From the NCBI RefSeq assembly GCF_900142675.1, contig NZ_FRBS01000002.1, positions 372,001 to 436,000 of the forward strand: a stretch of 64,000 nt of DNA, in the 5' to 3' direction. The DNA comes from Shouchella rhizosphaerae. Its GTDB lineage: Bacteria; Bacillota; Bacilli; Bacillales; Bacillaceae_D. Within the stretch, counting starts at the first letter, position 1, and each line of letters starts with the position of its first letter. Under the pieces are notes generated by a model. It had not been told where the DNA came from. It did no database searches and saw nothing but the letters and a program-made list of their open reading frames with translations. The translations under genes and the position numbers were made by a program. This document shows, in pieces, positions 46,730 to 55,014 of this stretch.

Positions 46730-47890
46730 ATGAATTGGCACGCGTTTATAGACAAAGACATGAAGCGAGAAGGAGCGAAAGCTGGCATCCTTGCAGGAAA
46801 GACATTTGCTGTGAAAGACGTGTTTGCTGTGAAAGGTTACACAAACAGTGCTGGCAATCCTGATTGGCTTAAGACAGCGCAACCAGCAGACGCAGACAGC
46901 CCGAGCATCGCCAAACTTTTGGCAGCAGGTGCTGATTTGCGCGGCATGGCTGTCACCGATGAGCTCATGTACAGTTTGAATGGCGAAAACGTCCATTATG
47001 GGACGCCTGTAAACCCGTACGGCGCCGACCGCGTACCAGGCGGCTCTTCAAGCGGCTCAGCCGTAGCGGTAGCTGCTGAACTGACCGATTTTGCGATTGG
47101 GACAGACACAGGTGGATCGATCCGCATACCGTCATCCTATTGCGGCATTTATGGCTTTCGCCCAAGCCATGGCGCTGTCGACATAAGCGGGGTGATTCCA
47201 CTTGCAGAAAGCTTCGATACGGTCGGTTGGATGGCCCGTGATGTCGAATTGCTAAAGGATATAGGGACTGTCTTGCTTGGCGATCAGACAGTGGAAGAAG
47301 AAGCGGGCGAGCAACTTTTGATTGATGAGGCGCTTGTGGGCATCGCAGAGCCTAACGTTCAAGCACTTGTCTTGCAGGCGGCGGATCGCCTCGGCGCTAA
47401 ACCGATTTCCCGGTGGACATCCGACAGGATCGACGAAGGGTTTGAAACGTTCCGCCACCTTCAAGCACGGGAAATTTGGCGGCAACACGGCGAATGGGTA
47501 CAAGCAGCCAAACCTGCCTTTGCAGCTGATATTGGCGCCCGATTCCAATGGGCCAGCACCCTTCAACAACAGGAACTGCCGCTCTACAAGGACAAGCAAA
47601 CTGCAATGAAGCGCGCCTTTGCAGCTGACTTTGCGCCAAACGATATTGTGCTGTTGCCGACTGCCGCTGGTCCAGCCCCGAAAAGAGGCGGGTCTGGGCA
47701 AGAACTAGAAGCGATTCGGGCCAAGACGATGAAGTTAACGTCTATCGCTGGACTTGCAGGCTGTCCGCAAATCACCATTCCGTTTGCTTCAGTTGAAGGG
47801 CTGCCTATTGGGCTTTCGGCCATTGGCTATCCGGGCCAGGACCTTTTTTTGCTCTCTTGGGCCAATCGTTTATTTGGGGTTCATACATAA
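46730..47890 (+). CDS. Short amidase-signature enzyme linked to allantoin catabolism
   Basis: 386 residues; GGGGGG six bases upstream favours ATG 46730 over ATG 46724. The amidase-signature triad is present: Lys29 (FAVKD), the GGSSSGS loop (104-110) holding the cis-Ser, and Ser130 (TDTGGSIRIPSS). At under 400 residues it is compact, like plant indoleacetamide hydrolase-type members. Being last in the carrier-pucH operon it probably acts on a ureide or amide product such as oxalurate, oxamate or allophanate. No amidase is part of the B. subtilis puc set, so the precise reaction is open. Confidence 0.8.
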   Translation: MNWHAFIDKDMKREGAKAGILAGKTFAVKDVFAVKGYTNSAGNPDWLKTAQPADADSPSIAKLLAAGADLRGMAVTDELMYSLNGENVHYGTPVNPYGADRVPGGSSSGSAVAVAAELTDFAIGTDTGGSIRIPSSYCGIYGFRPSHGAVDISGVIPLAESFDTVGWMARDVELLKDIGTVLLGDQTVEEEAGEQLLIDEALVGIAEPNVQALVLQAADRLGAKPISRWTSDRIDEGFETFRHLQAREIWRQHGEWVQAAKPAFAADIGARFQWASTLQQQELPLYKDKQTAMKRAFAADFAPNDIVLLPTAAGPAPKRGGSGQELEAIRAKTMKLTSIAGLAGCPQITIPFASVEGLPIGLSAIGYPGQDLFLLSWANRLFGVHT

Positions 47891-48119
47891 TGGAAGTTTT
47901 TGAAGGTGAAGGTGTTCAAGTAGATGAGCATCCATCTTCTGAGTGTTTCATGCTTTTGCTACAAGGGTATTCACTGAAGGGGTTTTGTTATTGAAATCCT
48001 TGTAAGTGAATTTTTTTTGATGTGAACGTTAGAAAGGGGCCAAACTACATAGAGGAGGGGCAGAAGGAGACACAGCCCTGAATACTTCAGGCATTCAGCT
48101 GTACAAAGGAGATTGGGCC

Positions 48120-48866
48120 ATGAACAACATAGCGGACAGGCTGCATTGTTTTGTTAAAAAGCAATGGATCATGGCGCAAACGTGGGAGCATGTCCTGTTT
48201 GCTCATTGGCAAGTATCGAAAACGCAACTAACGCCGCTGCTTCCTGCAGGGCTTAGCTTGGATTTGTATCAAGGCACTGCCTGGGTCAGTGTGTTGCCTT
48301 TTTATTTGAGCACATTACGCCCTCGGTTTTTGCCTCCCTTTCCAGGGGCGAAAGCATTCCCCGAATTAAACGTTCGCACATATGTTATACACGATAGAAG
48401 ACCAGGCATTTATTTTTTCAGCCTAGACGCAAGCCACTTTCTTGCTGTACAGATGGCACGCACGTTTTTTCACTTGCCTTATGTTCACGCAACGATGACG
48501 TTCACAGAACAACAGGAGTCGATCCAGTTTTGGAGCCGCAGAAACACGGAAAGCCAGGCTGAATGCACAGCGTCGTATTTTCCGATTTCGCAGCCAAAGC
48601 CCGCCGCTCCTGGCTCATTGGCGCATTGGCTCGTGGAAAGGTACAGGCTTTACACCTCATCCTCGAAGCATCTGTATTATCAAGATATCGACCATGAGCC
48701 ATGGCAATTGCAAAAAACGGCTGCCAATGTGAAGGCGAACGAGGTAGCGCTCGCTGCCAACATCGATTTGCCAGTGCAAGAGCCGCTTTTCCATTATGCC
48801 AGAAAGCAAGATGTGCGGTTTTACCCGATGGGGAAATGCCAAACTATAAAGGAGTTGCCTAAATAG
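48120..48866 (+). CDS. DUF2071 protein (YqjF family)
   Basis: 248 residues; the DUF2071 pattern is QTWEHVLFAHWQVSKTQLTPLLPAGLSLDLYQGTAWVSVLPFYL followed by FPELNVRTYVIHDRRPGIYFFSLDA. Function is not established for the family. ATG follows AAAGGAG. The last codons (KELPK, stop TAG) lie inside the first copy of a 25-base sequence that recurs 182 bases downstream. Confidence 0.85.
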   Translation: MNNIADRLHCFVKKQWIMAQTWEHVLFAHWQVSKTQLTPLLPAGLSLDLYQGTAWVSVLPFYLSTLRPRFLPPFPGAKAFPELNVRTYVIHDRRPGIYFFSLDASHFLAVQMARTFFHLPYVHATMTFTEQQESIQFWSRRNTESQAECTASYFPISQPKPAAPGSLAHWLVERYRLYTSSSKHLYYQDIDHEPWQLQKTAANVKANEVALAANIDLPVQEPLFHYARKQDVRFYPMGKCQTIKELPK

Positions 48867-49056
48867 ACAACTCCTCAGACTGTAGACAAACGCTCGCATA
48901 CTTCGTCGTTTGCCTCGGTCATATGCTCATGAACCCAGGTTCTATTCGCATCTTCCCTCGCCTGCACTCCTCGTCTGACAAGCGTTTTCTATCAGTCTGA
49001 GCGGGCGGTTATCGACTTTGTCGACAACCTTAGGAGTTGCCTAAATAGACAACTCC
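48850..49056. repeat. Structured repeat element bounded by 25-base direct repeats
   Basis: An identical 25-base sequence occurs at 48850-48874 and 49032-49056; each copy is itself a hairpin (GGAGTTG/CAACTCC) and the first contains the stop of the DUF2071 gene. Between them, 48874-48894 pairs with 48981-49001 (CTCAGACTG...CAGTCTGAG, then TAGA and AAACGCT, with two single-base bulges, about 20 bp). A second hairpin follows at 49007-49029 (GGTTATCGAC/GTCGACAACC). No coding capacity is seen. It looks like a small non-autonomous interspersed repeat or a structured RNA; the second hairpin copy can terminate the convergent DUF2512 gene. Confidence 0.6.
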
Positions 49057-49073
49057 CTTGGGGGCTTGTGCTT

Positions 49074-49448
49074 TTATGAAGAGGACGTGCTCAATCGGTC
49101 TGAACCAATGCCTAATTTGGCCAAGTAAATATGGAAGAAGTATTCGCCGACGGCAATCGCAATGGCTGAAATGGCGGCAGCCCCTGCCATCGTTTTCGGT
49201 GCAATCGGGGTAAGTGCCATTCCTAGCCACCACACAATGAAAAAGGCAATGACCGAATCAGCGACAGTGGCCATTATGTTCGTGATTTTAGGCAAGATGA
49301 GAATGTCGCCTAAATAGGCAATCCCCACAAGAATGACTGTGATTATAAAGACATTCCCAAAGGACAGCCCAAAACCAAAACCTAGGAATAAGTAAAGGAG
49401 CACGAGTGTCATGATGCCTTTAACGGCTAATGCTTTTACATGTTTCAT
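49074..49448 (-). CDS. DUF2512 membrane protein (YndM family)
   Basis: 124 residues with four hydrophobic segments (about 12-32, 35-55, 60-80, 86-106) and a short polar tail. The pattern KALAVKGIMTLVLLYLFLGFGFG...DILILPKITN is that of the DUF2512/YndM family found in Bacillaceae. ATG follows AAGGAGGAATCACC. Function unknown; no partner is evident. Confidence 0.85.
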   Translation of the reverse strand: MKHVKALAVKGIMTLVLLYLFLGFGFGLSFGNVFIITVILVGIAYLGDILILPKITNIMATVADSVIAFFIVWWLGMALTPIAPKTMAGAAAISAIAIAVGEYFFHIYLAKLGIGSDRLSTSSS

Positions 49449-49484
49449 GGTGATTCCTCCTTCGTATACCTAAAAGTTATTCTA

Positions 49485-50000
49485 TTACACGTCCTCATCA
49501 GCTGGTGGTTGGTGAAGAGGAGGAGGGACTAACCAGCCTTTTTCTTTTAGCAGTTGCAAAAACTTTCCTGCTAATGTCGCTTTTGAAGCATGAAATTGGC
49601 CAAACATGGCGGCGATGTCTTCACGAATAGACTGGCCCATGATTTTACTGCATGCCACGAGTCCCGCTGCAGTCGTAGCAGAAGCAGAGGCTGCTATATC
49701 AGCGTCCATAAAACGGGCGCCTGGTGGAATGTCATCAAGGTTTGCTTTTGGCGGTTTTGGTGCTGCTGGAGGGAGGGCCACGCCATTTTCCTTCAACAGT
49801 TCAGAAACTTGTTTAACTTCCTCTTTGCTTTGCTCCATGCATGTATGAAGCAGTTTCTTTAAATCGTCGTCGCCGACATGGTTTAATAACACCCCGTATT
49901 CGGCAATCATTTTGTTGCCTGCTAATACAAAGCCCCAGGCGCTGTATACTTCACCGTAATGCATAGGTTCTTCTTTAGGATTTCCACTTAAAATACCCAC
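49485..50000 (-). CDS. DUF3231 protein (CotF-like helical bundle)
   Basis: 171 residues from GTG after AAAGGAGAG. It is helical, with the DUF3231 pattern: HYGEVYSAWGFVLAGNKMIAEYGVLLNHVGDDDLKKLLHTCMEQSKEEVKQVSELLKENGVALPPAAP, then KANLDDIPPGARFMDADIA. Some relatives are spore-coat-associated, but the role is unproven. The C-tail is rich in Pro (PPPLHQPPADEDV). Confidence 0.8.
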   Translation of the reverse strand: MGILSGNPKEEPMHYGEVYSAWGFVLAGNKMIAEYGVLLNHVGDDDLKKLLHTCMEQSKEEVKQVSELLKENGVALPPAAPKPPKANLDDIPPGARFMDADIAASASATTAAGLVACSKIMGQSIREDIAAMFGQFHASKATLAGKFLQLLKEKGWLVPPPLHQPPADEDV

Positions 50001-50334
50001 TGTTTTCTCTCCTTTCTAAGCTGTTTGTCTCTAACGTGTTTCATTTTCCACGATAGAATGCCCAACAAATAAAGGAGATATGTATACGAATAAGATTGTG
50101 GTGAAAACGATTCGGAAAGCTTTTGCATCAAGATGCGATCGCACCTCCCTACGAAATCACATACGACTTTGTCGCGATTTGTATTTGCCTTTTGGGCGTG
50201 TTTTATGAAATCATAAGCGCAAACGCAAACGACTCCGAACACATCTTATCGAATAAGGACAAAAAGACGAGTGATTCAGCGGTGGTTTTGCGATTACGAA
50301 TAGGGGAAACTGAAGGAAAAGGAGGGCAAGCCCC
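50001..50334. other. Intergenic region between divergent DUF3231 and esterase genes
   Basis: No supported gene. A minus-strand open frame (49988-50242) overlaps the DUF3231 start, lacks a ribosome site and has unnatural composition. The stretch presumably carries the two divergent promoters, but no clear -35/-10 pair stands out. Confidence 0.4.
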
Positions 50335-51540
50335 ATGCACGTTAAAAAAGGGAAGTTGGTCATCGTGATTGTTGCGGCAAGTGCTGTGGTTGCTGTGCTT
50401 TTTCTTATAAATAAGATGAACGAAAGCGAGTCTTCCATTGCCGGAGTCGATTTACTGACGGAAGTAACGTCAACAGGTGAGCAAGTCGTTGGAGCAGCGA
50501 TTGAATACACGGTGCCGATTACGTCGACTAACTTATCTGAAACAAGCTATTCGGTACAAGCAATTAAAGGCGGCCATCATATTTCAAGAAACGTCGAACA
50601 TGTTTACGTCGGCCAAGCGCCTGAACTTGGCAATCCTGTAAGTGAAGGGCATTATGTCATTATTGAATTTAGTGGAAACGACTTACATGGAGGCACGCTT
50701 AGTTGGAATGGCAGCAAGTATCAAAGCAGTCGCCCTACGCCAATGTATCGGATTCAGCAGGTTGAAGCGATCACCACCAGCGACGGGCAGCAGTTGCCGC
50801 CAACGAGCGACGAAGTCGTCTCAACTGGCGAACGCTCGCCTGTAGTTGAGTCTTTTTCTTATGAATCTTACCAAAATCAAGCGGGAGCAACGTTGCCGTA
50901 CCGGTTATATGAGCCGAATCAAGAAGAGGGAGAACGCTATCCGCTCGTGCTTTTTCTTCATGGCGGCGGCGAGCGAGGCAACGACAACCAGATCCACTTG
51001 CTTGGCAGCGAAGGGGGAGTCGCCTTTGCCCGCCCAGATGTGCAAGAACAACATCCGTCGTTTGTGGTAGCGCCACAAGCCCCTTATGACCCTTCCGTAC
51101 CTTTGCTTGAAGGGTGGACAACAGAACCAACGTATAGCATGGTGCTTGAGTTAGTCGAGTTGATGAAAGAGCGCTATCCAATTGATCCTGACCGTATATA
51201 TATCCATGGCATGTCCATGGGAGGGATTGGAACGTGGAATTTCATTGAAACCAACCCTGACTTATTTGCCGGAGCGATTGCCATTTGTGGATACGGCCAC
51301 CCTGAAAGGGCAGAGGCGATAAAAGATGTTCCCATTTGGGCATTCCATGGCGAGGATGACAAAATTATTGATGTGTCAGGGTCTCGCTTAATGGTGGAGG
51401 CGCTCGAAAAGGTAGGGGGCCATATTCGTTACACCGAATTTAAAACAGGAGAGCTGCGTTCCCCTCATTCAGCTTGGGGGCCGGTATACGAAGACAAACG
51501 GGTAATCGAGTGGTTGTATGCGCAATCGCGGGCCAACTAA
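50335..51540 (+). CDS. Membrane-anchored esterase/peptidase of the alpha/beta hydrolase fold
   Basis: 401 residues. A single N-terminal helix (VIVIVAASAVVAVLFLI, residues 9-25) anchors it outside the membrane. Residues about 30-160 form a beta-rich N-terminal domain. The hydrolase domain follows with an oxyanion-loop motif LFLHGGGERG near 205, nucleophile GMSMGG near 298, Asp in FHGEDDKIIDV near 340, and His in PHSAWGPVY near 382. It resembles the predicted peptidase/PHB-depolymerase-like group (COG4099). Substrate unknown. ATG follows AAAGGAGGGC. Confidence 0.85.
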   Translation: MHVKKGKLVIVIVAASAVVAVLFLINKMNESESSIAGVDLLTEVTSTGEQVVGAAIEYTVPITSTNLSETSYSVQAIKGGHHISRNVEHVYVGQAPELGNPVSEGHYVIIEFSGNDLHGGTLSWNGSKYQSSRPTPMYRIQQVEAITTSDGQQLPPTSDEVVSTGERSPVVESFSYESYQNQAGATLPYRLYEPNQEEGERYPLVLFLHGGGERGNDNQIHLLGSEGGVAFARPDVQEQHPSFVVAPQAPYDPSVPLLEGWTTEPTYSMVLELVELMKERYPIDPDRIYIHGMSMGGIGTWNFIETNPDLFAGAIAICGYGHPERAEAIKDVPIWAFHGEDDKIIDVSGSRLMVEALEKVGGHIRYTEFKTGELRSPHSAWGPVYEDKRVIEWLYAQSRAN

Positions 51541-51541
51541 A

Positions 51542-51584
51542 CGAAAGCTCTTTACTGCCACTTTCCCGCAGTAAGGGGCTTTCG
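51542..51584 (+). terminator. Hairpin between the esterase and Tet-type genes
   Basis: CGAAAGC/GCTTTCG outer and TTACTGC/GCAGTAA inner stems form a long two-part hairpin. The trailing T-run is weak, so it is a probable terminator only. Confidence 0.6.
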
Positions 51585-51606
51585 GTATTTCAAGATCCAC
51601 ATGCTA

Positions 51607-51615
51607 TGTTATAAT
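51607..51615 (+). promoter_or_regulatory. Extended -10 promoter of the ribosomal protection gene
   Basis: TGTTATAAT is an extended -10 with a poor -35. Transcription would start about 25 bases before the leader open frame. Confidence 0.5.
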
Positions 51616-51647
51616 CGGACTATTCTAATAACAGGAGGCGTTTAAGT

Positions 51648-51755
51648 ATGCGCAAAATGAACATGAAAAACCAATGGAAAGGAAAGAAACAAATGAATAG
51701 GAGCTGTTACAACTATTATGAAAACAATCAACATTGGGGTGTTGGCCCATGTTGA
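51648..51755 (+). CDS. Putative 35-residue leader peptide upstream of the Tet-type gene
   Basis: ATG 51648 is preceded by AGGAGG (51633-51638), by far the best ribosome site here. The frame encodes a basic, Met/Lys/Asn-rich start (MRKMNMKNQWKGKK) then a Cys-Tyr-Asn-Tyr-Tyr segment, and stops at 51755, overlapping the first 38 bases of the Tet-type gene in another frame. The main gene has only a distant GGAG. Leader peptides with overlapping or attenuating roles are known for tet(M)-class genes, so a drug-responsive leader is plausible. Confidence 0.5.
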   Translation: MRKMNMKNQWKGKKQMNRSCYNYYENNQHWGVGPC

Positions 51756-53661
51756 TGCCGGCAAGACGACGTTAACCGAGCAAATGTTATACCAAGCTGG
51801 CGTCATCAAGGAAGCCGGTTCAGTCGATAAGGGCAACACAACCACCGATACACTTGCGATTGAAAGAGAACGAGGCATTACAGTCAAAGCAGCAGCCGTC
51901 TCTTTTTTCTGGAACGATGTAAAGGTGAATATTATTGATACGCCAGGCCATGCTGACTTTATATCTGAAGTCGAGCACGCGCTAACGATTTTGGATGGCG
52001 CCATTTTAATTGTATCCGCTGTCGAAGGCGTCCAAGCACAAACGCGTGTCTTGATGCAGTCGCTAAAAGCGTACCGTATCCCGACTGTATTTTTTATAAA
52101 TAAAATTGACCGTGTTGGCGCCGACTATAAACGTGTCATTAAACAAATCAAGTGGTTGCTTGACGACCACATTTGCCCGATGTGCGAACAAACACAGGGC
52201 GACACGGCTTATTCCATTAAAGCCACTTGTCCGCAAACAGCTGGCTGGCTAGACGTTCTCGCGCTTCACAACGACGAGTTGTTGGCCGCTTATGTTGAAA
52301 ATGAACCTGTAAGTGAAATGGAATTGCGGAAAGAGCTGTCGCAACAAACCAAAAAAGCAGTGGCTTATCCCCTTTTTATTGGTTCAGCAGCAAAAGGAGT
52401 TGGCGTTTCCGCCTTGCTTCACTCGCTTTCCCATTGGTTTAGCCACACAACAGAGGAAGCGTCGGAGCGGGATCTTTCTGGCATTGTGTTTAAAGTGACC
52501 GAGTTGCCTAACGGCGAACGGGAAGCGCTTGTCCGCCTTTACGAAGGAAGGCTAGTCGCTAGAAAAATGGTTTCAGTCATCCGTGCTGACCACCCATCCT
52601 TTTCGGTAAAAGTCAAGCATTTACAACAGTTAGAGAATGGCGGGCGGACTGGCGCTTCTGCCGTCAGTGCTGGCGACGTTGCTGTGTTGCGTGAGAAGTC
52701 TCTACAAGTCGGCGATATCCTCGGTAAGCGTGTGCCCCAAATGAAACGATTTGCGTTTAAAAAACCGCCGCTTCAAGTACAAGTGCACACTGACCGCAAA
52801 GAGGAGGCAATCGCCCTTCATCGGACATTAGCCCGTCTAGCAGCAGAAGACCCGTTTTTGCAATATACACAAGACGCGGCTACAGGCGACCACTTTATCC
52901 GCATATTTGGCCACGTCCAGCAGGAAGTGCTTTTGTCGGCGCTTAAAAATGAACAGGGCCTTTCCGTTTCCATGAGCGAGCCCCTTGTCGTTTGTATTGA
53001 AAAACCTTCAGGCGTTGGGGCTGCTGTCGAATGGATTGGTGAAAAAGGCAATCCTTTTTACGCCACTCTAGGCTTTCGAGTCGAGCCTGGGCCAGAAGGG
53101 AGCGGGCTCTCTTATCAACTCGAAGCAGAGCTTGGTTCGCTGCCACCTGCTTTTCAGCGAGCAGTCCGTGACACATGCCGAGTTGTATTGCAAGAAGGGT
53201 TAAAAGGCTGGGCGGTAGAGGATATCATCGTAACGCTCACCCATACAGGTTATTGGAGTCCTGTTTCGACAGCAAGGGATTTCCGCGGCCTGGCGCCATT
53301 GGTCTTAATGGAGGCGCTCCGGCAAGCAGGCACATCCGTCTATGAACCGTTAGAGAGAATCGAAGTGATTGTGCCAGAGCGTTTTTTAAGCACTCTCCTA
53401 TCACGAATCGTCCAGCTAGGAGGAAACGTGTTAGAGCCAGCCTTCCACCAAGCCGGCGTCCTCATAAAAGGGACCATTCCTGTACGAACGGCAACCCGTT
53501 TAAAATCATCGATACACGCCCTTTCCGGCGGAGAAGGAATCTTAATCTCTAAGCCAGGCGGGTACGAACGGGTGGCAGGAAAGGCTCCCACAAAGGAACG
53601 GAGGCAGTTGAACCCATTAGAACGGACGAATTACTTGATGCGCTTTAGCCATACCATGTAG
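51718..53661 (+). CDS. Tetracycline resistance ribosomal protection-type GTPase
   Basis: 647 residues, close to the 640 of Tet(M)/Tet(O). The EF-G-like GTPase domain has AHVDAGKTT (residues 10-18), a switch region ERERGITVKAAAV, DTPGHADF (near 78) and NKID (near 131). Domains II to V follow, with the C-terminal IPVRTATRLKSSIHALSGGEGILISKPGGYERV typical of the group. It should bind the ribosome and release tetracycline. It looks like a chromosomal Bacillus version rather than a recently acquired one: no mobile element surrounds it. Actual resistance is inferred. Confidence 0.85.
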   Translation: MKTINIGVLAHVDAGKTTLTEQMLYQAGVIKEAGSVDKGNTTTDTLAIERERGITVKAAAVSFFWNDVKVNIIDTPGHADFISEVEHALTILDGAILIVSAVEGVQAQTRVLMQSLKAYRIPTVFFINKIDRVGADYKRVIKQIKWLLDDHICPMCEQTQGDTAYSIKATCPQTAGWLDVLALHNDELLAAYVENEPVSEMELRKELSQQTKKAVAYPLFIGSAAKGVGVSALLHSLSHWFSHTTEEASERDLSGIVFKVTELPNGEREALVRLYEGRLVARKMVSVIRADHPSFSVKVKHLQQLENGGRTGASAVSAGDVAVLREKSLQVGDILGKRVPQMKRFAFKKPPLQVQVHTDRKEEAIALHRTLARLAAEDPFLQYTQDAATGDHFIRIFGHVQQEVLLSALKNEQGLSVSMSEPLVVCIEKPSGVGAAVEWIGEKGNPFYATLGFRVEPGPEGSGLSYQLEAELGSLPPAFQRAVRDTCRVVLQEGLKGWAVEDIIVTLTHTGYWSPVSTARDFRGLAPLVLMEALRQAGTSVYEPLERIEVIVPERFLSTLLSRIVQLGGNVLEPAFHQAGVLIKGTIPVRTATRLKSSIHALSGGEGILISKPGGYERVAGKAPTKERRQLNPLERTNYLMRFSHTM

Positions 53662-53708
53662 GTGCTATAAGTTGAAATCGTGCTGCTTGTTAAAACCGGC
53701 AAGGACAG

Positions 53709-53740
53709 CGAAAAACCCTTTCGCCTGAAAGGGTTTTTCG
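53709..53740 (+). terminator. Rho-independent terminator after the Tet-type gene
   Basis: CGAAAAACCCTTTC and GAAAGGGTTTTTCG form a perfect 14-bp stem around GCCT. Confidence 0.9.
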
Positions 53741-53812
53741 GATATTACGTTAAATTCTTAGAACGGACTAGCGTTCCTTGTTTTTAGGCATTTCCTATTT
53801 CCGTTGCCCAGC

Positions 53813-54037
53813 TTATTGTTTTTTTATAAAGTATTTTATAGCGAAATATATAAAAACAGCTATCCAAATAATGATTAGAAGATAATAGTAATCCTGGCTT
53901 ACTAAAAGGATGCCTGCTCCTGCAATGAGTACAATCACCATATCTACTTTATTTGAGCTTTTTTTCTGCTTGCTTATGAACACTATGAGGAAAACAACGA
54001 TGATGATAACAAATAGAGAAAAGATAGATACGTCCAT
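53813..54037 (-). CDS. Small two-helix membrane protein of unknown function
   Basis: 74 residues; AAAGGAG precedes the ATG at good distance. Two hydrophobic segments (about residues 5-22 and 32-68) flank a Lys-rich loop (SKQKKSSNKVD). The sequence is very rich in Ile, Val, Tyr and Lys and the DNA is A+T-rich. No family recognised. Confidence 0.6.
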   Translation of the reverse strand: MDVSIFSLFVIIIVVFLIVFISKQKKSSNKVDMVIVLIAGAGILLVSQDYYYLLIIIWIAVFIYFAIKYFIKKQ

Positions 54038-54122
54038 ATGATAACTCCTTTAAAAATACGTTCCAATACACGAACATTCTCTGCTTTTTTCTGTATTACA
54101 AGGAATCCCGAATGACCCCTCG

Positions 54123-54769
54123 TTATTGCGTATAAGCATTTAAAATAAAATCGACTTTATTCATTGAATGACGAGGAGGGACGAAATCCCTTTGTTGTTT
54201 AAACCACTTATAACTTCTTTCAAGCCCTTTTTCAAGGTTGATAGCGGGTGTTGGCAGGCCATCATTTGTTAATTTAGTAGTATCCATAAGATAAGAAACG
54301 TCACGAAAAGGGAAAAATTGCTTTGAACCAATCTCATTCTCTGTTAAAAATTTTTGCTCTACCTCTATTATTTTTGAAGGGCTATTCGTTATTTTCTTGA
54401 ATGTACTCATCAGAGACTTCCAAGTGATGGTTTCTCGGTGGGCGAGGTTGTAACTTTGACAAACTGCATGACGATTCTCGAATGTAGCGAGAATCGTCCT
54501 AAGCACATCCGCAATGTGTATAAATTGTCTACATCCTCTTTATCGTATGCGGAGATATCGACAATGTAATGGTATTGTTTGTGTTTAAGTGCTGCTGTCA
54601 AATCCGATCGTTTTTTTCTATTGCATTTTATATGGGTTGTATAACCTGAAATCGTTGATCTTCTTCTTCCTGTCGTCAAAAAATCAACTGAATAACCGAG
54701 GTTGATCAGTTGCTGAAGAAAGGCTTTCCCTACAAATTCTGTCCCGCCCATAACTAAAACTTGTTTCAA
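54123..54769 (-). pseudogene. NAD-dependent epimerase/reductase remnant (internal deletion and frameshift)
   Basis: Two minus-strand fragments belong to one protein. The N-terminal part (from TTG 54769) reads KQVLVMGGTEFVGKAFLQQL, a Rossmann start, to YIVDISAYDKEDVDNL. The C-terminal part, in another frame, reads QFIHIADVLRTILATFENRH through YNLAHRETITWKSLM to FILNAYTQ. The frames meet near 54515-54532. Compared with family members of about 300 residues, roughly 100 residues including the catalytic Tyr-x-x-x-Lys are missing. It is therefore a non-functional relic in an A+T-rich stretch. Confidence 0.75.
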
Positions 54770-55014
54770 ACAGCCCACCTCGATTTACTATTCGTAAAAT
54801 GTATGTCCATTATATGATTGAAGGCAACCAGATACAATTCCAAAATAACCTAAAAGAAGGCTTTTTCAGCGTTTCCCGTAGCTCCAACAGGAAACACCCG
54901 ATACGATTATCTATAAACCCTCCTATTCTCTAGAGCCTCGGTCCCATTCGATTCATGATTTTCCTGTCCTAATGGAAACGGTATACAGTATAATAGTAAC
55001 AAGGAGGGCAATAG

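Noticed and set aside
48850-49056. CRISPR-like repeat
   Set aside because: Only two copies of the 25-base sequence exist, 182 bases apart, and no cas genes are present.
49988-50242. 84-codon minus-strand open frame upstream of the DUF3231 gene
   Set aside because: It overlaps the DUF3231 start in another frame, lacks a ribosome site and has an unlikely composition.
51718-53661. Mobile tetracycline resistance determinant
   Set aside because: No transposase, integrase or terminal repeats surround the gene and its base composition resembles the neighbouring chromosome.
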